From Legionella donaldsonii (lineage in GTDB: Bacteria > Pseudomonadota > Gammaproteobacteria > Legionellales > Legionellaceae): a DNA stretch of 64,000 nucleotides. Both the position numbers and the translations under genes were made by a program. Location of the stretch: contig NZ_UGOA01000001.1 of NCBI RefSeq assembly GCF_900452385.1, positions 2,365,501 to 2,429,500 on the forward strand, in the 5' to 3' direction. Numbering within the stretch: position 1 is the first letter of the stretch; every line of letters begins with the position of its first letter. Shown here piece by piece: positions 28,785 to 38,705 of this stretch. Below the pieces are notes generated by a model. It saw only the letters and a list, made by a program, of their open reading frames with translations. It was not told where the DNA came from and made no database searches.

Positions 28785-30170
28785 ATGAAAAAAACGTTAT
28801 TGTGCCTGCTATTAGGTCTCGGTTTACCTTCCTGGTCACACGCTACAGATCTAATGGATATTTATCAGCAGGCGCTAGAAAATGATCCTACTTTCAAGCA
28901 AGCCTATAGCACCTACATGTCGAGTACGGAAGCTATACCTCAGGCTCGTGCAGCACTGTTTCCTCAACTGACAGTATCTGCACAGACCGGACGTAGCGTT
29001 CAGAATGTTATCGCCTCTGGTACAGCCCTCGAAACGACTTACAATAACAATCTATGGTCAGTGAGTGCTTCACAGGCCATGTTTAACTATCAGGCGTGGG
29101 CTCTTGTGCAACAGGCAAAAGCATCTGTTAAAGCAGCACAAGCCAATTTTAATAATGCAGCCCAAGATTTGATTTTGCGTACGGCAAGCGCTTATTTTCA
29201 GGTTTTGCTCGCTAAAGATACGTTAAATTTTGCTGAAGCAAAAAAACGCGCTAACAAACGCCAATTTGAGCAAGCAGAACAACGTTTCAAAGTGGGTTTA
29301 GATGCAATTACTTCCGTCTATGAAGCAAAGGCGGCTTATGATCAATCCGTAGCGGAAGTTATTTCAGCCAAAAATAACCAAATTAACCAAAACGAGAATT
29401 TGCGTAAGTTAACCAATCACGTTTATGAAATCCTGGCACCATTAAGGGATAGCCGTATCCCTCTTATCAAACCCGAACCGGATAATGTCGATGAATGGGT
29501 TAATACCGGACTCAAACAAAATTATAAACTTTATGCCGCCAAATATAGCCTGGAATCATCGCGTGATAATATCAAGGCACAATCTGCAGGTAATTGGCCT
29601 ACTTTTGCATTGCAAGGTACCGCAACACAAACTCATAACAGCGGCGGTAGTAGTTCTTTTTTCGTTCCCGCTCGCCAAGGTACCGCTAACGTTGCTATCG
29701 CTTTAAATTTCCCTGTCTTTCAGGGGGGCTTAGTAGAATCTCAAACTCGACAGGCACAATACGATTTTCAAACCTCAAGTCAACAATTAGAACAAACGTA
29801 TCGAGATGTTGTGGTCAATAGCCGTATTGCTTTCAATACTATTATTGATGGTATCTCTAAAGTAAAAGCAGACAGACAAACCATTATCTCTCAGCAAAAC
29901 TCTTTAGAAAGTACCGAAGCGCAATTTCAGGTTGGAACGCGCACGATGGTGGACGTGGTGAACGCGCAACAAAAACTTTTTGAAGCTCAAGAACAACTGG
30001 CCAGCGATCAATATAATTTAATCAATGCAATGCTAAATTTAAAGTACCTTGCTGGCACCTTAAATGTTAACGATTTGGAAGAAGTTAACTCCTGGTTAAC
30101 GACCGCTCGTATTGCAAACTTTCCACCACAAAACCCGGCAGTCTCAAAAGCAAAAGCCACTACCGAGTAA
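28785..30170 (+). CDS. tolC: TolC-family outer-membrane efflux channel
   Basis: This 461-residue outer-membrane channel has a signal peptide (MKKTLLCLLLGLGLPSWSHA) and starts DLMDIYQQALENDPTFKQAYS, characteristic of TolC. Two structural repeats follow: FNYQAWALVQQAKASVKAAQANFNNAAQDLI in the first and the related FPVFQGGLVESQTRQAQYDFQTS in the second. VGTRTMVDVVNAQQKLFEAQEQLASDQYNLI is the conserved second-repeat helix. It works with RND pumps or type I exporters; the RND pair at 2.6-7.1 kb is a possible partner. Operon with the Pcm-type gene is likely. Confidence 0.95.
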   Translation: MKKTLLCLLLGLGLPSWSHATDLMDIYQQALENDPTFKQAYSTYMSSTEAIPQARAALFPQLTVSAQTGRSVQNVIASGTALETTYNNNLWSVSASQAMFNYQAWALVQQAKASVKAAQANFNNAAQDLILRTASAYFQVLLAKDTLNFAEAKKRANKRQFEQAEQRFKVGLDAITSVYEAKAAYDQSVAEVISAKNNQINQNENLRKLTNHVYEILAPLRDSRIPLIKPEPDNVDEWVNTGLKQNYKLYAAKYSLESSRDNIKAQSAGNWPTFALQGTATQTHNSGGSSSFFVPARQGTANVAIALNFPVFQGGLVESQTRQAQYDFQTSSQQLEQTYRDVVVNSRIAFNTIIDGISKVKADRQTIISQQNSLESTEAQFQVGTRTMVDVVNAQQKLFEAQEQLASDQYNLINAMLNLKYLAGTLNVNDLEEVNSWLTTARIANFPPQNPAVSKAKATTE

Positions 30171-30199
30171 AATACAAGCGTAAACATCAGTATATGACC

Positions 30200-30341
30200 A
30201 GGTCTGCTAACATTGCACCGCCATGAGTCAAGAGCATTGATTTACACGCATCACAGCACAGTTTACACAGTAGTCAATGAGTAACGAAGCACAGGAAATC
30301 AATCTTTTCGGCCAAGCTAGTAGAAAATGTCAACAGACCCT
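30200..30341. repeat. Family-2 dispersed element, copy B
   Basis: This 142-bp element lies between the tolC-like gene and ttcA. Ends GGTCTGCTAACATT (30201-30214) and AATGTCAACAGACC (30326-30339) form an imperfect terminal inverted repeat. It shares GTAACGAAGCACAGGAAATC and CGGCCAAGCTAGT with copy A at 25346-25454 in the same orientation. No coding capacity. Confidence 0.65.
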
Positions 30342-30403
30342 AAGTAATATGATAGAATCGCTGCCAATATTTTGATCCGTTTTTATTACCTTAGGTTGTA
30401 ACT

Positions 30404-31255
30404 ATGTCTGCTACTCCTTCTGCCGTTGAAAAAAAACTATTGCATTACACCGGTAAAGCCATTGCCGATTTTAATATGATCCAGCGTGGTGACCGAGTGA
30501 TGGTATGCTTATCTGGCGGTAAAGATTCCTTTAGCTTATTAACTTTGCTTCACACTCTTCGACGTCGTTCAAATAATAAGTTTGAGCTGTTTGCCTTTAC
30601 TTTAGATCAAGCCCAACCGGGTTGGGATGATAGTAAATTGCATGCCTGGCTAAAGGAAAGAAACATTCCTTACGAGATCCTAACTCGTGATACCTATAGT
30701 ATTGTTAAAGAGAAAATACCTGAGGGTAAAACCTACTGTTCACTTTGCTCAAGATTACGACGCGGAATAATTTATCGTTATGCAGAAGAACACGGTTTTA
30801 ATAAAATTGCCTTGGGACACCACCGCGATGATTTGATTCGTACACTTATGATGTCCATTCTTTACAATGGTGATGTACGTTCCATGCCCCCCAAACTACT
30901 TAGTGATAATAAAAAACATATTGTTATTCGTCCCCTTTGTTATGTACAAGAACGCGACATCATTACGTTTGCACAAGAACAAGCTTATCCAATTATTCCC
31001 TGTACTTTATGCGGCTCACAGGAAAATCTTGCTCGCAAGCGCATTGGCAGGCTTATTGATCAATTAGCGGAAGAAAACCCTAAAGTCCCTAGTAATATTT
31101 TACATGCTTTACAAAGCATCAAACCGAGTCAATTAATGGATCAGGATCTTTGGCAATTTAAAACGCTTGAAAATCAATTGCTCCTTGCTAATACTAACGC
31201 AAGTGAGACGATTTTTGCTGAAGAAGAATTGTTATCTCTTGAAGAGGAATGCTAG
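30404..31255 (+). CDS. ttcA: tRNA 2-thiocytidine biosynthesis protein TtcA
   Basis: TtcA thiolates cytidine-32 in several tRNAs using an iron-sulfur cluster and ATP. The 283-residue protein has the PP-loop [13 protein letters not shown], the CxxC of [18 protein letters not shown], the [13 protein letters not shown] block and a second pair in IPCTLCGSQ. These cysteines bind the cluster. It stands alone, with a family-2 repeat just upstream and 152 bp to the next gene. The C-terminal acidic tail ([11 protein letters not shown]) is unremarkable. Confidence 0.97.
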   Translation: MSATPSAVEKKLLHYTGKAIADFNMIQRGDRVMVCLSGGKDSFSLLTLLHTLRRRSNNKFELFAFTLDQAQPGWDDSKLHAWLKERNIPYEILTRDTYSIVKEKIPEGKTYCSLCSRLRRGIIYRYAEEHGFNKIALGHHRDDLIRTLMMSILYNGDVRSMPPKLLSDNKKHIVIRPLCYVQERDIITFAQEQAYPIIPCTLCGSQENLARKRIGRLIDQLAEENPKVPSNILHALQSIKPSQLMDQDLWQFKTLENQLLLANTNASETIFAEEELLSLEEEC

Positions 31256-31407
31256 AAATTTATACAAATTTGGATAAGGAATTTTATTTTTGCATAAAAA
31301 ACTAGCAAAGCAATCACATAAAAGTTAAGATATTTATCTTTATTGTAAAGAAACAATAATTGAACAACCTGATTTACCAATGAACTGAAACCAGGGTATA
31401 AATAAAG

Positions 31408-33750
31408 ATGAATGAAATACTAGCCACAAATATCCGAAAATTCCGTATTTATAGGCATCGCTCGCTAAAATATGATTTTATAGCAGCTATTGTTGTATTT
31501 CTGGTTGCTATTCCACTCTGTTTGGGAATTGCTCTGGCTTCCGGCGCACCATTATTCTCCGGTATTTTAAGTGGTATTGTTGGGGGGATTATTGTTGGTG
31601 CACTTAGTGGCTCTCAAGTTAGCGTCAGCGGTCCCGCCGCCGGAATGGCAGCCGTCGTTCTTGCCGCTATTTCTCAATTAGGTGATTTCAATACATTTCT
31701 TTTAGCATTGGTGCTGGCAGGATTTCTACAGCTGATTGTAGGCAGTCTGCGTGCAGGTTTTGTTGCTGATTATATCCCTTCCAATGTAGTACAAGGGTTA
31801 TTGTGTGCTATCGGTATTTTGCTGATTATTAAACAACTTCCCTTGGCTTTTTCGCTCTCTACCGATCTAAAAGAACTAAAATTACACCTATTAGAAACCA
31901 CTGAAAGTCTGACTTTAAACCCACTTTATGATTTACCATCGCATATCAATACAGGCGCTGCGATTATTTCACTCATCTCTTTAGCCATTTTAATTTATGC
32001 TGAAAAAACAAAAATTAAATGGCTACGAGGTATCCCTGCGCCGATTGTCGTTGTGGTTGCCGGGATTTTAATTAATGAGCTATTCCTTATAACCGGCTCA
32101 CCCTTTGCCCAAAACAACCCGCATCTGGTTAACATACCGCAACAAGATGGATTTGGCGATTTTTTTAGTGAACTGGAATTCCCTCGTTGGTCGGCATGGA
32201 CTAATCCAAAAATTTATTTATACGCGTGTATCATCGCTATTGTTGCTTCATTAGAAAGCTTGCTTAATGTTAAAGCAGGTGAAAAACTCGATAAGAAACG
32301 GCGTTACTGTTCCAAGGATCAAGAGTTAATCGCTCAGGGATTTGGCAATCTTACTGCCGGTTTAATTGGAGGTATTCCTCTCACTTCCGTTATTGTCCGT
32401 ACATCGGTTAACATTCAAGCCGGCGCTAAAACCAAGATGTCAGCCGTGTTACATGGTGTTTTTCTTCTTCTTGCCGTCGTGTTTATTTCAACCTGGCTGA
32501 ATAAGATCCCTTTATCCTCGTTGGCAGCCATTTTAATCTTCACAGGTTATAAATTAACGAAGCCGTCTATTTACACCACCATTTACCAGCATGGTATGGA
32601 TAGGTTTATTCCTTTTATTGCAACGGTCATCAGTATTGTTTCATTTAATTTATTGGCAGGTATTCTTATCGGTTTGGCAATCAGCCTCTTTTATATCTTA
32701 AAATCTAACAGCCAAGCCCGACTGGATATTATCAAAGAAATATACCCAACAGGTGTAACCAACCGCCTTATGTTGCCACAACAAATTACTTTCTTGAATA
32801 AAGCATCCCTAATTGCTGAGCTTGATTCCATTCCAAGAAACTCCCAATTAATTATCGATGCGCGTTACACAAACTACATTGATAAAGAAATTGTCGAATT
32901 ACTTAAAGAGTTTCAACAAGAGCAAGCACCATTAAAACAAATCGCTTTAAACCTGATAGGCTTTAAAGATCATTACGACATTCATAATTATGTTGATTTC
33001 ATCAATGTCACTACTTACGACGTCTTAGCCACTTTAGAACCGCCTCAAGTACTTAACATATTGCGTGAAGGTAACCAACGTTTCCTGCACGATACGCGTA
33101 TCCACCGTAGTCTTAAAACCGATATTAAATACACCGCTGAAACACAACATCCTATTGCAGTGGTTTTGGGTTGCATCGATTCCCGCGTACCGGTAGAAAC
33201 CATTTTTGATATGAGCTTCGGTGATTTATTCTGTATACGCGTAGCTGGGAATGTGGTTAATGACGATGTGTTAGCCAGCATTGAATATGCATGTAACGTT
33301 GTGGGTGCAAAATTAATCGTTGTCTTGGGCCACACGCGATGTGGCGCTATTCAAGCAGCTTGTGATGGGGTTGAAAAAGGCCATATCACGCAATTGTTGA
33401 GCAAAATTCAACCCGCTGTCGCAGCAGAAAGAGAAACTATAAATAATCGTACAAGCAAAAATACTGAGTTTGTAAATCATGTGACTGAATTCAATATTGC
33501 TAATACCTTGCAGCAAATATACAAGGATAGTGAAATCTTAAGATTGATGATTGATCAGGACAATATCGCCATGATTGGTGCAAACTATGATGTTACAAGT
33601 GGTAAAGTTAATTTTAATGACTATTCACACGCATTGACCCACCTAGATGGGGCAGATCAGAATAATATGCTTAGTGAAAAAATGAGAAGCGTACTGGAGA
33701 AAGCCAAAAAAACGCCTATTACTGTTGACACAGAAAATACGGTTTCCTAG
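31408..33750 (+). CDS. SulP-type bicarbonate transporter fused to beta-carbonic anhydrase
   Basis: This is a 780-residue fusion. Residues about 18-435 form a SulP (SLC26-like) transporter with VVFLVAIPLCLGIALASGAP and SGSQVSVSGPAAGMAAVVLA. Residues about 455-525 look like a STAS-type linker. Residues about 545-750 are a beta-carbonic anhydrase: GCIDSRVP (zinc Cys589, Asp591-Arg593 dyad) and GHTRCGA (zinc His642, Cys645). All zinc ligands are present, so the enzyme part should be active. Coupling CO2/HCO3- interconversion to transport is inferred from the architecture; such fusions are known in some bacteria. No operon partner; a hairpin follows the stop. Confidence 0.93.
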   Translation: MNEILATNIRKFRIYRHRSLKYDFIAAIVVFLVAIPLCLGIALASGAPLFSGILSGIVGGIIVGALSGSQVSVSGPAAGMAAVVLAAISQLGDFNTFLLALVLAGFLQLIVGSLRAGFVADYIPSNVVQGLLCAIGILLIIKQLPLAFSLSTDLKELKLHLLETTESLTLNPLYDLPSHINTGAAIISLISLAILIYAEKTKIKWLRGIPAPIVVVVAGILINELFLITGSPFAQNNPHLVNIPQQDGFGDFFSELEFPRWSAWTNPKIYLYACIIAIVASLESLLNVKAGEKLDKKRRYCSKDQELIAQGFGNLTAGLIGGIPLTSVIVRTSVNIQAGAKTKMSAVLHGVFLLLAVVFISTWLNKIPLSSLAAILIFTGYKLTKPSIYTTIYQHGMDRFIPFIATVISIVSFNLLAGILIGLAISLFYILKSNSQARLDIIKEIYPTGVTNRLMLPQQITFLNKASLIAELDSIPRNSQLIIDARYTNYIDKEIVELLKEFQQEQAPLKQIALNLIGFKDHYDIHNYVDFINVTTYDVLATLEPPQVLNILREGNQRFLHDTRIHRSLKTDIKYTAETQHPIAVVLGCIDSRVPVETIFDMSFGDLFCIRVAGNVVNDDVLASIEYACNVVGAKLIVVLGHTRCGAIQAACDGVEKGHITQLLSKIQPAVAAERETINNRTSKNTEFVNHVTEFNIANTLQQIYKDSEILRLMIDQDNIAMIGANYDVTSGKVNFNDYSHALTHLDGADQNNMLSEKMRSVLEKAKKTPITVDTENTVS

Positions 33751-33759
33751 CTCCCAATC

Positions 33760-33780
33760 TGCCGTGCTTTATGCACGGCA
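33760..33780. terminator. Hairpin after the SulP-CA gene
   Basis: TGCCGTGC (33760-33767) and GCACGGCA (33773-33780) form an 8-bp GC-rich stem with loop TTTAT ten bases after the stop. A T-run is absent, so the terminator call is moderate. Confidence 0.6.
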
Positions 33781-33860
33781 CACATAATGTTCCCGAAAAT
33801 ACAACCTTTCTCGCATAATACATTGATTATCGGTAATCGTGTTCTTTTCACCTTTCTATC

Positions 33861-35618
33861 CTACGTTTCGCACCAAGATAAACGATTTTTATAATTATTC
33901 TGTTCAATAGCCAGGCAGGAGAAGCCTGTGCCACGCGCAGATTCTGCGGCAAGTCCATAGATTTCAAGAGCATACTGACCAAAATAAGAAATGATTTGTT
34001 GATGTACTGGTTTTAGATTAGTTACCACACGATGTTTTTGATCGTTTGTCAGGATGGTTACAACAGCTATCACGTTCATCAGCTCAGCAATCCATTTCAT
34101 TGTGGGATTTTGTACTGGCTTACCCAGCTGATTGGGAAGTGCTTCATCATGCTCCTTTAAGCATTGCCTGATGTGAGCTTGAGCAAAATTGTACACCATG
34201 AGACAAAGCGTCATTACCATCATCAAGGCTGTAATTCGCTCAGGTGTTTTAAGGAAGAAAGAGTCCAGTTCGAAGGCATTGTTTTTCATGAATTTAAAGC
34301 TTGATTCGACACAGGATTGCTCTTTATATTGTTGAAGCATGGCATGATTATTCAATAGCGAGCTATCACATTGATTACTGGCCAAAATAAAGCGTCCCAG
34401 TGTTTCTTTTTTAGCACCCACCCTCTCCAGACAGGTAGAAAGACAGGCTTGTATTTGATATCCAATCACCATTTTTTGAGCTCCAGGTTTTGGGCGACCT
34501 TTCCCTGTATGGCGTTCAACAGGTAGAATCTCATAATGAATTTGGTGGTATTTGAGTGATTTGATGAGCGGTTTTAATGCCTGCTTTGCATCGTCAGGAC
34601 ATTGAAAGACCTGGTGACCAAGATGCCATAAGGATTTAATGAGCTCTTGAGATTTTTTATCCAAATGCCTCTGAAAAGTCTTTAGCTCTCGCAACCTCGC
34701 CTGTTGCGACTCAATCAAAACCCAGCGTTGTGGAATACCATAAAGAACCGTTTCATGAACACTTCCACGATAGTTTGCATCAAACGGCTCCCAGGTCAGA
34801 GCATCACAAGGCTTGTTCAACAATACTTTGGCTTCATTAAGCTGTGCAGGTACTCGGGTTATCCAAAACACGTTATTGAGGCTTGCCAACTGCTCTGGAA
34901 CATAAAAGGCGGCATCAACCACAAAACAAAGGCCATCAGGCATCCCATGAATACTTTGTGTAAACGCTTGCACCCTCCTAACCGTCTCTTGGAAACTTGT
35001 TTTATCACTACTATTCCCATCTAAGGCCTCCATCCATAAGGGGATATTCGCAGCTCCTCCTTGTACTAGTGACAGCATCACTTGCTTTAGATCAGAGCGA
35101 TTCGCTTTGGAATATCCGTAGTCTGGTTGCGCAATCCCGGGCGCGGCCTCTTCTGTGTCATAGCGGCCGTAAAGAACAAAGCTTGTACTGTCTAAATGCA
35201 GTCTCTGGCTTAGTAAATTTTTTTCTCGGGCAATCTCAAAAGCCAATTCCGAATAAAGCCTGGTCACACCGTATTCTGCGATTTTATCCAGGCAGCGACC
35301 AAGACTGTCATCATTCAGGTGTGCCGCGTCTAGTTCTGAACCAAGCAGTTGAGCCACAGGCTTATCTTGGAAAAAATGCGGCGTCATATACAACCGGCTA
35401 TTCATAAAACCCAACCCATTGATAACCATCGCCGCTACTCGACGACCATAGCTTACCACGCCTCCTTTTTTTTCATTTAACTCAAGGCGTGCATCAATTC
35501 TCTCTATTATCCCTAATTCTCTAATCGTTGCTGCAACAAGTCCTAAATGCCCCAATTGCTCTGAACTTACTGTATCTCGATTCAGCATCCTTCTCTCCAA
35601 TAGGTCTTTGGGAGACAA
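33861..35618 (-). CDS. IS1634-like (DUF4277) DDE transposase
   Basis: This 585-residue transposase has an N-terminal DUF4277-type region (LGHLGLVAATIRELGIIERID) and an IS4-superfamily catalytic core. The DDE residues are likely D143 in LHLDSTSF, D235 in FVVDAAFYV and E438 in CVESSFKFMK. The length is typical of IS1634 members and the frame is unbroken, so it may still be active. I could not delimit terminal inverted repeats or target duplications. It lies between the SulP-CA and LysR genes and does not interrupt a visible gene. Confidence 0.88.
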   Translation of the reverse strand: MSPKDLLERRMLNRDTVSSEQLGHLGLVAATIRELGIIERIDARLELNEKKGGVVSYGRRVAAMVINGLGFMNSRLYMTPHFFQDKPVAQLLGSELDAAHLNDDSLGRCLDKIAEYGVTRLYSELAFEIAREKNLLSQRLHLDSTSFVLYGRYDTEEAAPGIAQPDYGYSKANRSDLKQVMLSLVQGGAANIPLWMEALDGNSSDKTSFQETVRRVQAFTQSIHGMPDGLCFVVDAAFYVPEQLASLNNVFWITRVPAQLNEAKVLLNKPCDALTWEPFDANYRGSVHETVLYGIPQRWVLIESQQARLRELKTFQRHLDKKSQELIKSLWHLGHQVFQCPDDAKQALKPLIKSLKYHQIHYEILPVERHTGKGRPKPGAQKMVIGYQIQACLSTCLERVGAKKETLGRFILASNQCDSSLLNNHAMLQQYKEQSCVESSFKFMKNNAFELDSFFLKTPERITALMMVMTLCLMVYNFAQAHIRQCLKEHDEALPNQLGKPVQNPTMKWIAELMNVIAVVTILTNDQKHRVVTNLKPVHQQIISYFGQYALEIYGLAAESARGTGFSCLAIEQNNYKNRLSWCET

Positions 35619-35963
35619 GGGTACCTGATTCTTCTCTTGTGGGCTGTGATCTTTTTCTTATATCGGCTTGATCTTTTTCTCAATTTAACTAATGCGATAA
35701 TTCCTTGGGGATAATTCTAATTTTAGCTTTTTCATGCTGCGGAATGTCCGTTCTATCATCGCTAGTAAATAGCTCTATCTAAAAAACTGACTAACAGAGC
35801 TGATTGTATAATTGACGTAGTTTCCTGAATTCGTTCTAAAGTAAAAATCACTGAAACTTATGTTTCGCTTATGAATTATTTTAATTTCCACAAGAAGAAG
35901 CTCAACCTTGACTACCGGCGTTACTTGTCCAATATCTCTCAAACTTCAAGCAAAATACACAGG
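35619..35963. other. Intergenic region upstream of the transposase
   Basis: These 345 bp hold no gene. TGATCTTTTTCT occurs twice in direct orientation (35647-35658 and 35669-35680), 22 bp apart. They could be subterminal sites of the IS element or chance in an AT-rich tract. I see no clear IS boundary. Confidence 0.4.
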
Positions 35964-36845
35964 CTACATAAAATCCTTTAACTGTTTTGACATTGCTTCT
36001 ATCCAAACACGAACTTTGGGCTGAATGAATCGTGCTGGATGATAAAAAAGATAGACAGGGATAACAGGCATTTTATAGGTTGGGAAAAGCTCGACAAGCT
36101 CACCTCTTTCCAGCGCCCTCGCTACCTGATAATGGTGTAAGGCAACAATCCCTATACCACGGCAAGCACAATCACAAAGTGCTGCGGCATCATTTAAATA
36201 GAGCGAGGGCTCCAAAAAGACAGTCTCTCCTGAAGCAAAAGTCCAACTATTATTTGGCTGACGCATACTATGAGTTAAATAATGATGTTGTTGCAATTGA
36301 ATAGGTTTTTCAGGAGTACCAAAATTTGCAAGATAAGCAGGTGATGCGCAAAACACATAACGGGTAGTGGTAATTTTTTTTTGTATTGAATTCGATGCGA
36401 CCTGCATAGACATCCCAAATGCTATATCGAGTCCTTCCTCTAAAAGATGGGGTACTTGCTCCGCAATTTGTAAATCGAGAACAACCTGCGGATAGTGTAC
36501 CTGAAACTCTGGCATGCGCGGTAAAATAATATTCTCGGCAAAAAAACGTGAACTTTTTACTCTTAACAGGCCTTTGGGCTCTGCTTGTGAAGCGGCAACC
36601 ACACTATTGGCTTGTTCCAACGCTTGTAAAACTGCCTGTACCTCTCGGTAATAAGATTCACCTACACTGGTTAGCGTTATTTTGCGTGTTGTTCGCTCCA
36701 ATAAAGTAACACCTAACTCTGATTCCAGGAGGCTAATTTGCTTGCTCACTGCCGCAGCAGAAATATCCAACTGTTTGGCCGCTGCGGTCAAACCTTGACA
36801 TTGCACTACCTTGCAAAAAGTTTGAATAAGCGCAATTGTGTTCAT
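35964..36845 (-). CDS. LysR-family transcriptional regulator
   Basis: This 293-residue regulator has an N-terminal winged helix (GLTAAAKQLDISAAAVSKQISLLESELGVTLLERTTRKITLT, residues about 17-58) and a substrate-binding domain with GLLRVKSSRFFAEN and LLEEGLDIAFGM. The CrgA/DsdC-like branch (many single-domain inducers unknown) is suggested by the ERTTRKITLT ending. It is divergent from proS, which it is unlikely to control. The target and ligand are unknown. Confidence 0.93.
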   Translation of the reverse strand: MNTIALIQTFCKVVQCQGLTAAAKQLDISAAAVSKQISLLESELGVTLLERTTRKITLTSVGESYYREVQAVLQALEQANSVVAASQAEPKGLLRVKSSRFFAENIILPRMPEFQVHYPQVVLDLQIAEQVPHLLEEGLDIAFGMSMQVASNSIQKKITTTRYVFCASPAYLANFGTPEKPIQLQQHHYLTHSMRQPNNSWTFASGETVFLEPSLYLNDAAALCDCACRGIGIVALHHYQVARALERGELVELFPTYKMPVIPVYLFYHPARFIQPKVRVWIEAMSKQLKDFM

Positions 36846-36897
36846 TCTCTCTCCACCTGAGCGCGAAGGAATTATTTTGTTTATAACTGGTGAAGTA

Positions 36898-36903
36898 TAT
36901 AAT
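36898..36903 (+). promoter_or_regulatory. -10 element of the proS promoter
   Basis: A perfect TATAAT lies 38 bp before the proS ATG. A weak -35 (TTGTTT) sits 15 bp upstream, a short spacer. AGGAGCAGGC before the ATG supplies the ribosome binding site. Confidence 0.55.
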
Positions 36904-36940
36904 GACTCTCTTTTTAAAACTAATATGATCAGGAGCAGGC

Positions 36941-38650
36941 ATGCGCGCGTCTCAATGGCTATCAGCTACCCTTAAAGAAACACCGAGTGATGCTGAAATT
37001 GTTTCACATCAACTTATGCTACGAGCTGGCATGATCCGCAAACTTGGCTCCGGTCTTTACACTTGGTTACCGCTTGGTTTAAAAGTTTTACGTAAAGTTG
37101 AACAAATTGTACGTGAAGAGATGAATCGTGCTAATGCAATGGAAGTCTTAATGCCTGCCGTACAACCCGCTGAATTGTGGCAGGAAACAGGACGTTGGGA
37201 TACCTTTGGCGGCCTGTTATTAACAATGCGTGATAGCAATGGAAGAGACTATTGCTTTGGACCAACTCATGAAGAAGTGATTACTGATTTAATGAGAAAT
37301 GAATTGCAATCTTATAAACAATTGCCCATTAATCTCTACCAAATTCAAACTAAATTTCGCGATGAAATAAGACCTCGTTTTGGTGTTATGCGTGCGCGTG
37401 AATTTATTATGAAAGATTCTTACTCCTTTCATTTAAGCCAGGCATGTCTACAACGTACTTATGATGCAATGTACCACGCTTATTGTCGCATTTTTGATCG
37501 GCTTGGTCTTCGCTATCGCGCAGTCGAAGCAGATACCGGTGCAATTGGTGGTTCGGCATCACATGAATTTCAGGTATTAGCCGATTCTGGTGAAGATTTG
37601 ATTTTTTATAGTGATGGTAGTAACTACGCGGCTAATATTGAACAAGCAACCAGCTTACTTCCTCCAAAGGCAACCGCGTTGCCAGAAGAAATTATTACGC
37701 TCGTCGATACACCGGAGCAAAAAACGATTACGGAGGTTGCCAATTTTTTACAGGTCGATACTGCTCAAACAGTAAAAACATTGATTGTTGAAGGTAAAGA
37801 ACATCCCTTGGTTGCCCTGGTATTGCGCGGTGATGACGAATTAAATGAAGTAAAAGCCAGCAAACATCCTTTGCTAAAATCACCTCTTCGATTTGCTGAT
37901 GAACAAACTATAGCAACAGCACTCAAAGCGCCTATAGGCTCTCTTGGTCCTGTTGGTCTTACTATTCCTGTTATTGCTGATCACCATGCCTTGGCATTAA
38001 CGTCCTTCATCTGCGGCGCTAATCAAGCTGATAAGCACTATAAGCATGCTGCCTGGGGTCGAGATGCCCACTATCAAGATGCTTTTGATCTACGTAATGT
38101 CAAAAAAGGCGATTCAAGCCCCGATGGTAAAGGGACGCTCCATTCTTGCCGTGGTATTGAAGTTGGGCATGTATTCCAACTCGGTGATAAATACGCGAAA
38201 GCCATGAACGCTGCAGTTATCAATGAAGAAGGCCAGTTACAAACCATGTTAATGGGATGTTATGGCTTAGGTATTACTCGTGTTGTTGCAGCCGCGATTG
38301 AACAACACCATGATGCTCATGGTATTGTCTGGCCGCAAACTATTGCCCCGTTCCAACTAGTTATAGTCCCCATTAATGGCCATCGCTCGGCGCTTGTTAA
38401 AGAAAAAGCAGAATCCCTTTATCAACAACTCAGTGCACAAGGCCTTGATGTTTTGCTTGATGATCGCAATGAGCGTCCGGGCGTTTTATTTGCTGATAAT
38501 GATTTAATCGGTATCCCACACCGCCTCGTGGTAAGCGAACGCAACCTGGAACAGCAAGCAGTAGAGTATAAAGCACGCAATAAGGGAGAAGTCACTCGTA
38601 TTGCCTTGTCAGAGCTGGATCAATTTATTAGCCAGCTATTACAAAAATAG
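36941..38650 (+). CDS. proS: Prolyl-tRNA synthetase (bacterial type with editing domain)
   Basis: This class II synthetase charges tRNA-Pro. The 569 residues match E. coli ProS. It starts [20 protein letters not shown], has [20 protein letters not shown], motif 2 [25 protein letters not shown], the INS editing domain (about 225-400, including KTLIV and [15 protein letters not shown]) and motif 3 [17 protein letters not shown]. The editing domain removes mischarged Ala. AGGAG lies 7 nt before the ATG, and a hairpin follows. Confidence 0.99.
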   Translation: MRASQWLSATLKETPSDAEIVSHQLMLRAGMIRKLGSGLYTWLPLGLKVLRKVEQIVREEMNRANAMEVLMPAVQPAELWQETGRWDTFGGLLLTMRDSNGRDYCFGPTHEEVITDLMRNELQSYKQLPINLYQIQTKFRDEIRPRFGVMRAREFIMKDSYSFHLSQACLQRTYDAMYHAYCRIFDRLGLRYRAVEADTGAIGGSASHEFQVLADSGEDLIFYSDGSNYAANIEQATSLLPPKATALPEEIITLVDTPEQKTITEVANFLQVDTAQTVKTLIVEGKEHPLVALVLRGDDELNEVKASKHPLLKSPLRFADEQTIATALKAPIGSLGPVGLTIPVIADHHALALTSFICGANQADKHYKHAAWGRDAHYQDAFDLRNVKKGDSSPDGKGTLHSCRGIEVGHVFQLGDKYAKAMNAAVINEEGQLQTMLMGCYGLGITRVVAAAIEQHHDAHGIVWPQTIAPFQLVIVPINGHRSALVKEKAESLYQQLSAQGLDVLLDDRNERPGVLFADNDLIGIPHRLVVSERNLEQQAVEYKARNKGEVTRIALSELDQFISQLLQK

Positions 38651-38663
38651 CCGACTCTTAGGT

Positions 38664-38701
38664 AGCAATCCCTTAGCAATGCTGTGGTAAAAGGGATTGC
38701 T
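38664..38701. terminator. Hairpin between convergent proS and the ABC ATPase gene
   Basis: AGCAATCCCTT (38664-38674) and AAGGGATTGCT (38691-38701) form an 11-bp perfect stem with a 16-nt loop. It is 14 bp after the proS stop and 5 bp after the stop of the minus-strand ABC gene, so it may serve both. Confidence 0.6.
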
Positions 38702-38705
38702 CCAT

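Noticed and set aside
33825-35710. ATTATCG in opposite orientations flanking the transposase as IS ends
   Set aside because: The match is only seven bases with poor extension, and no target duplication is visible.
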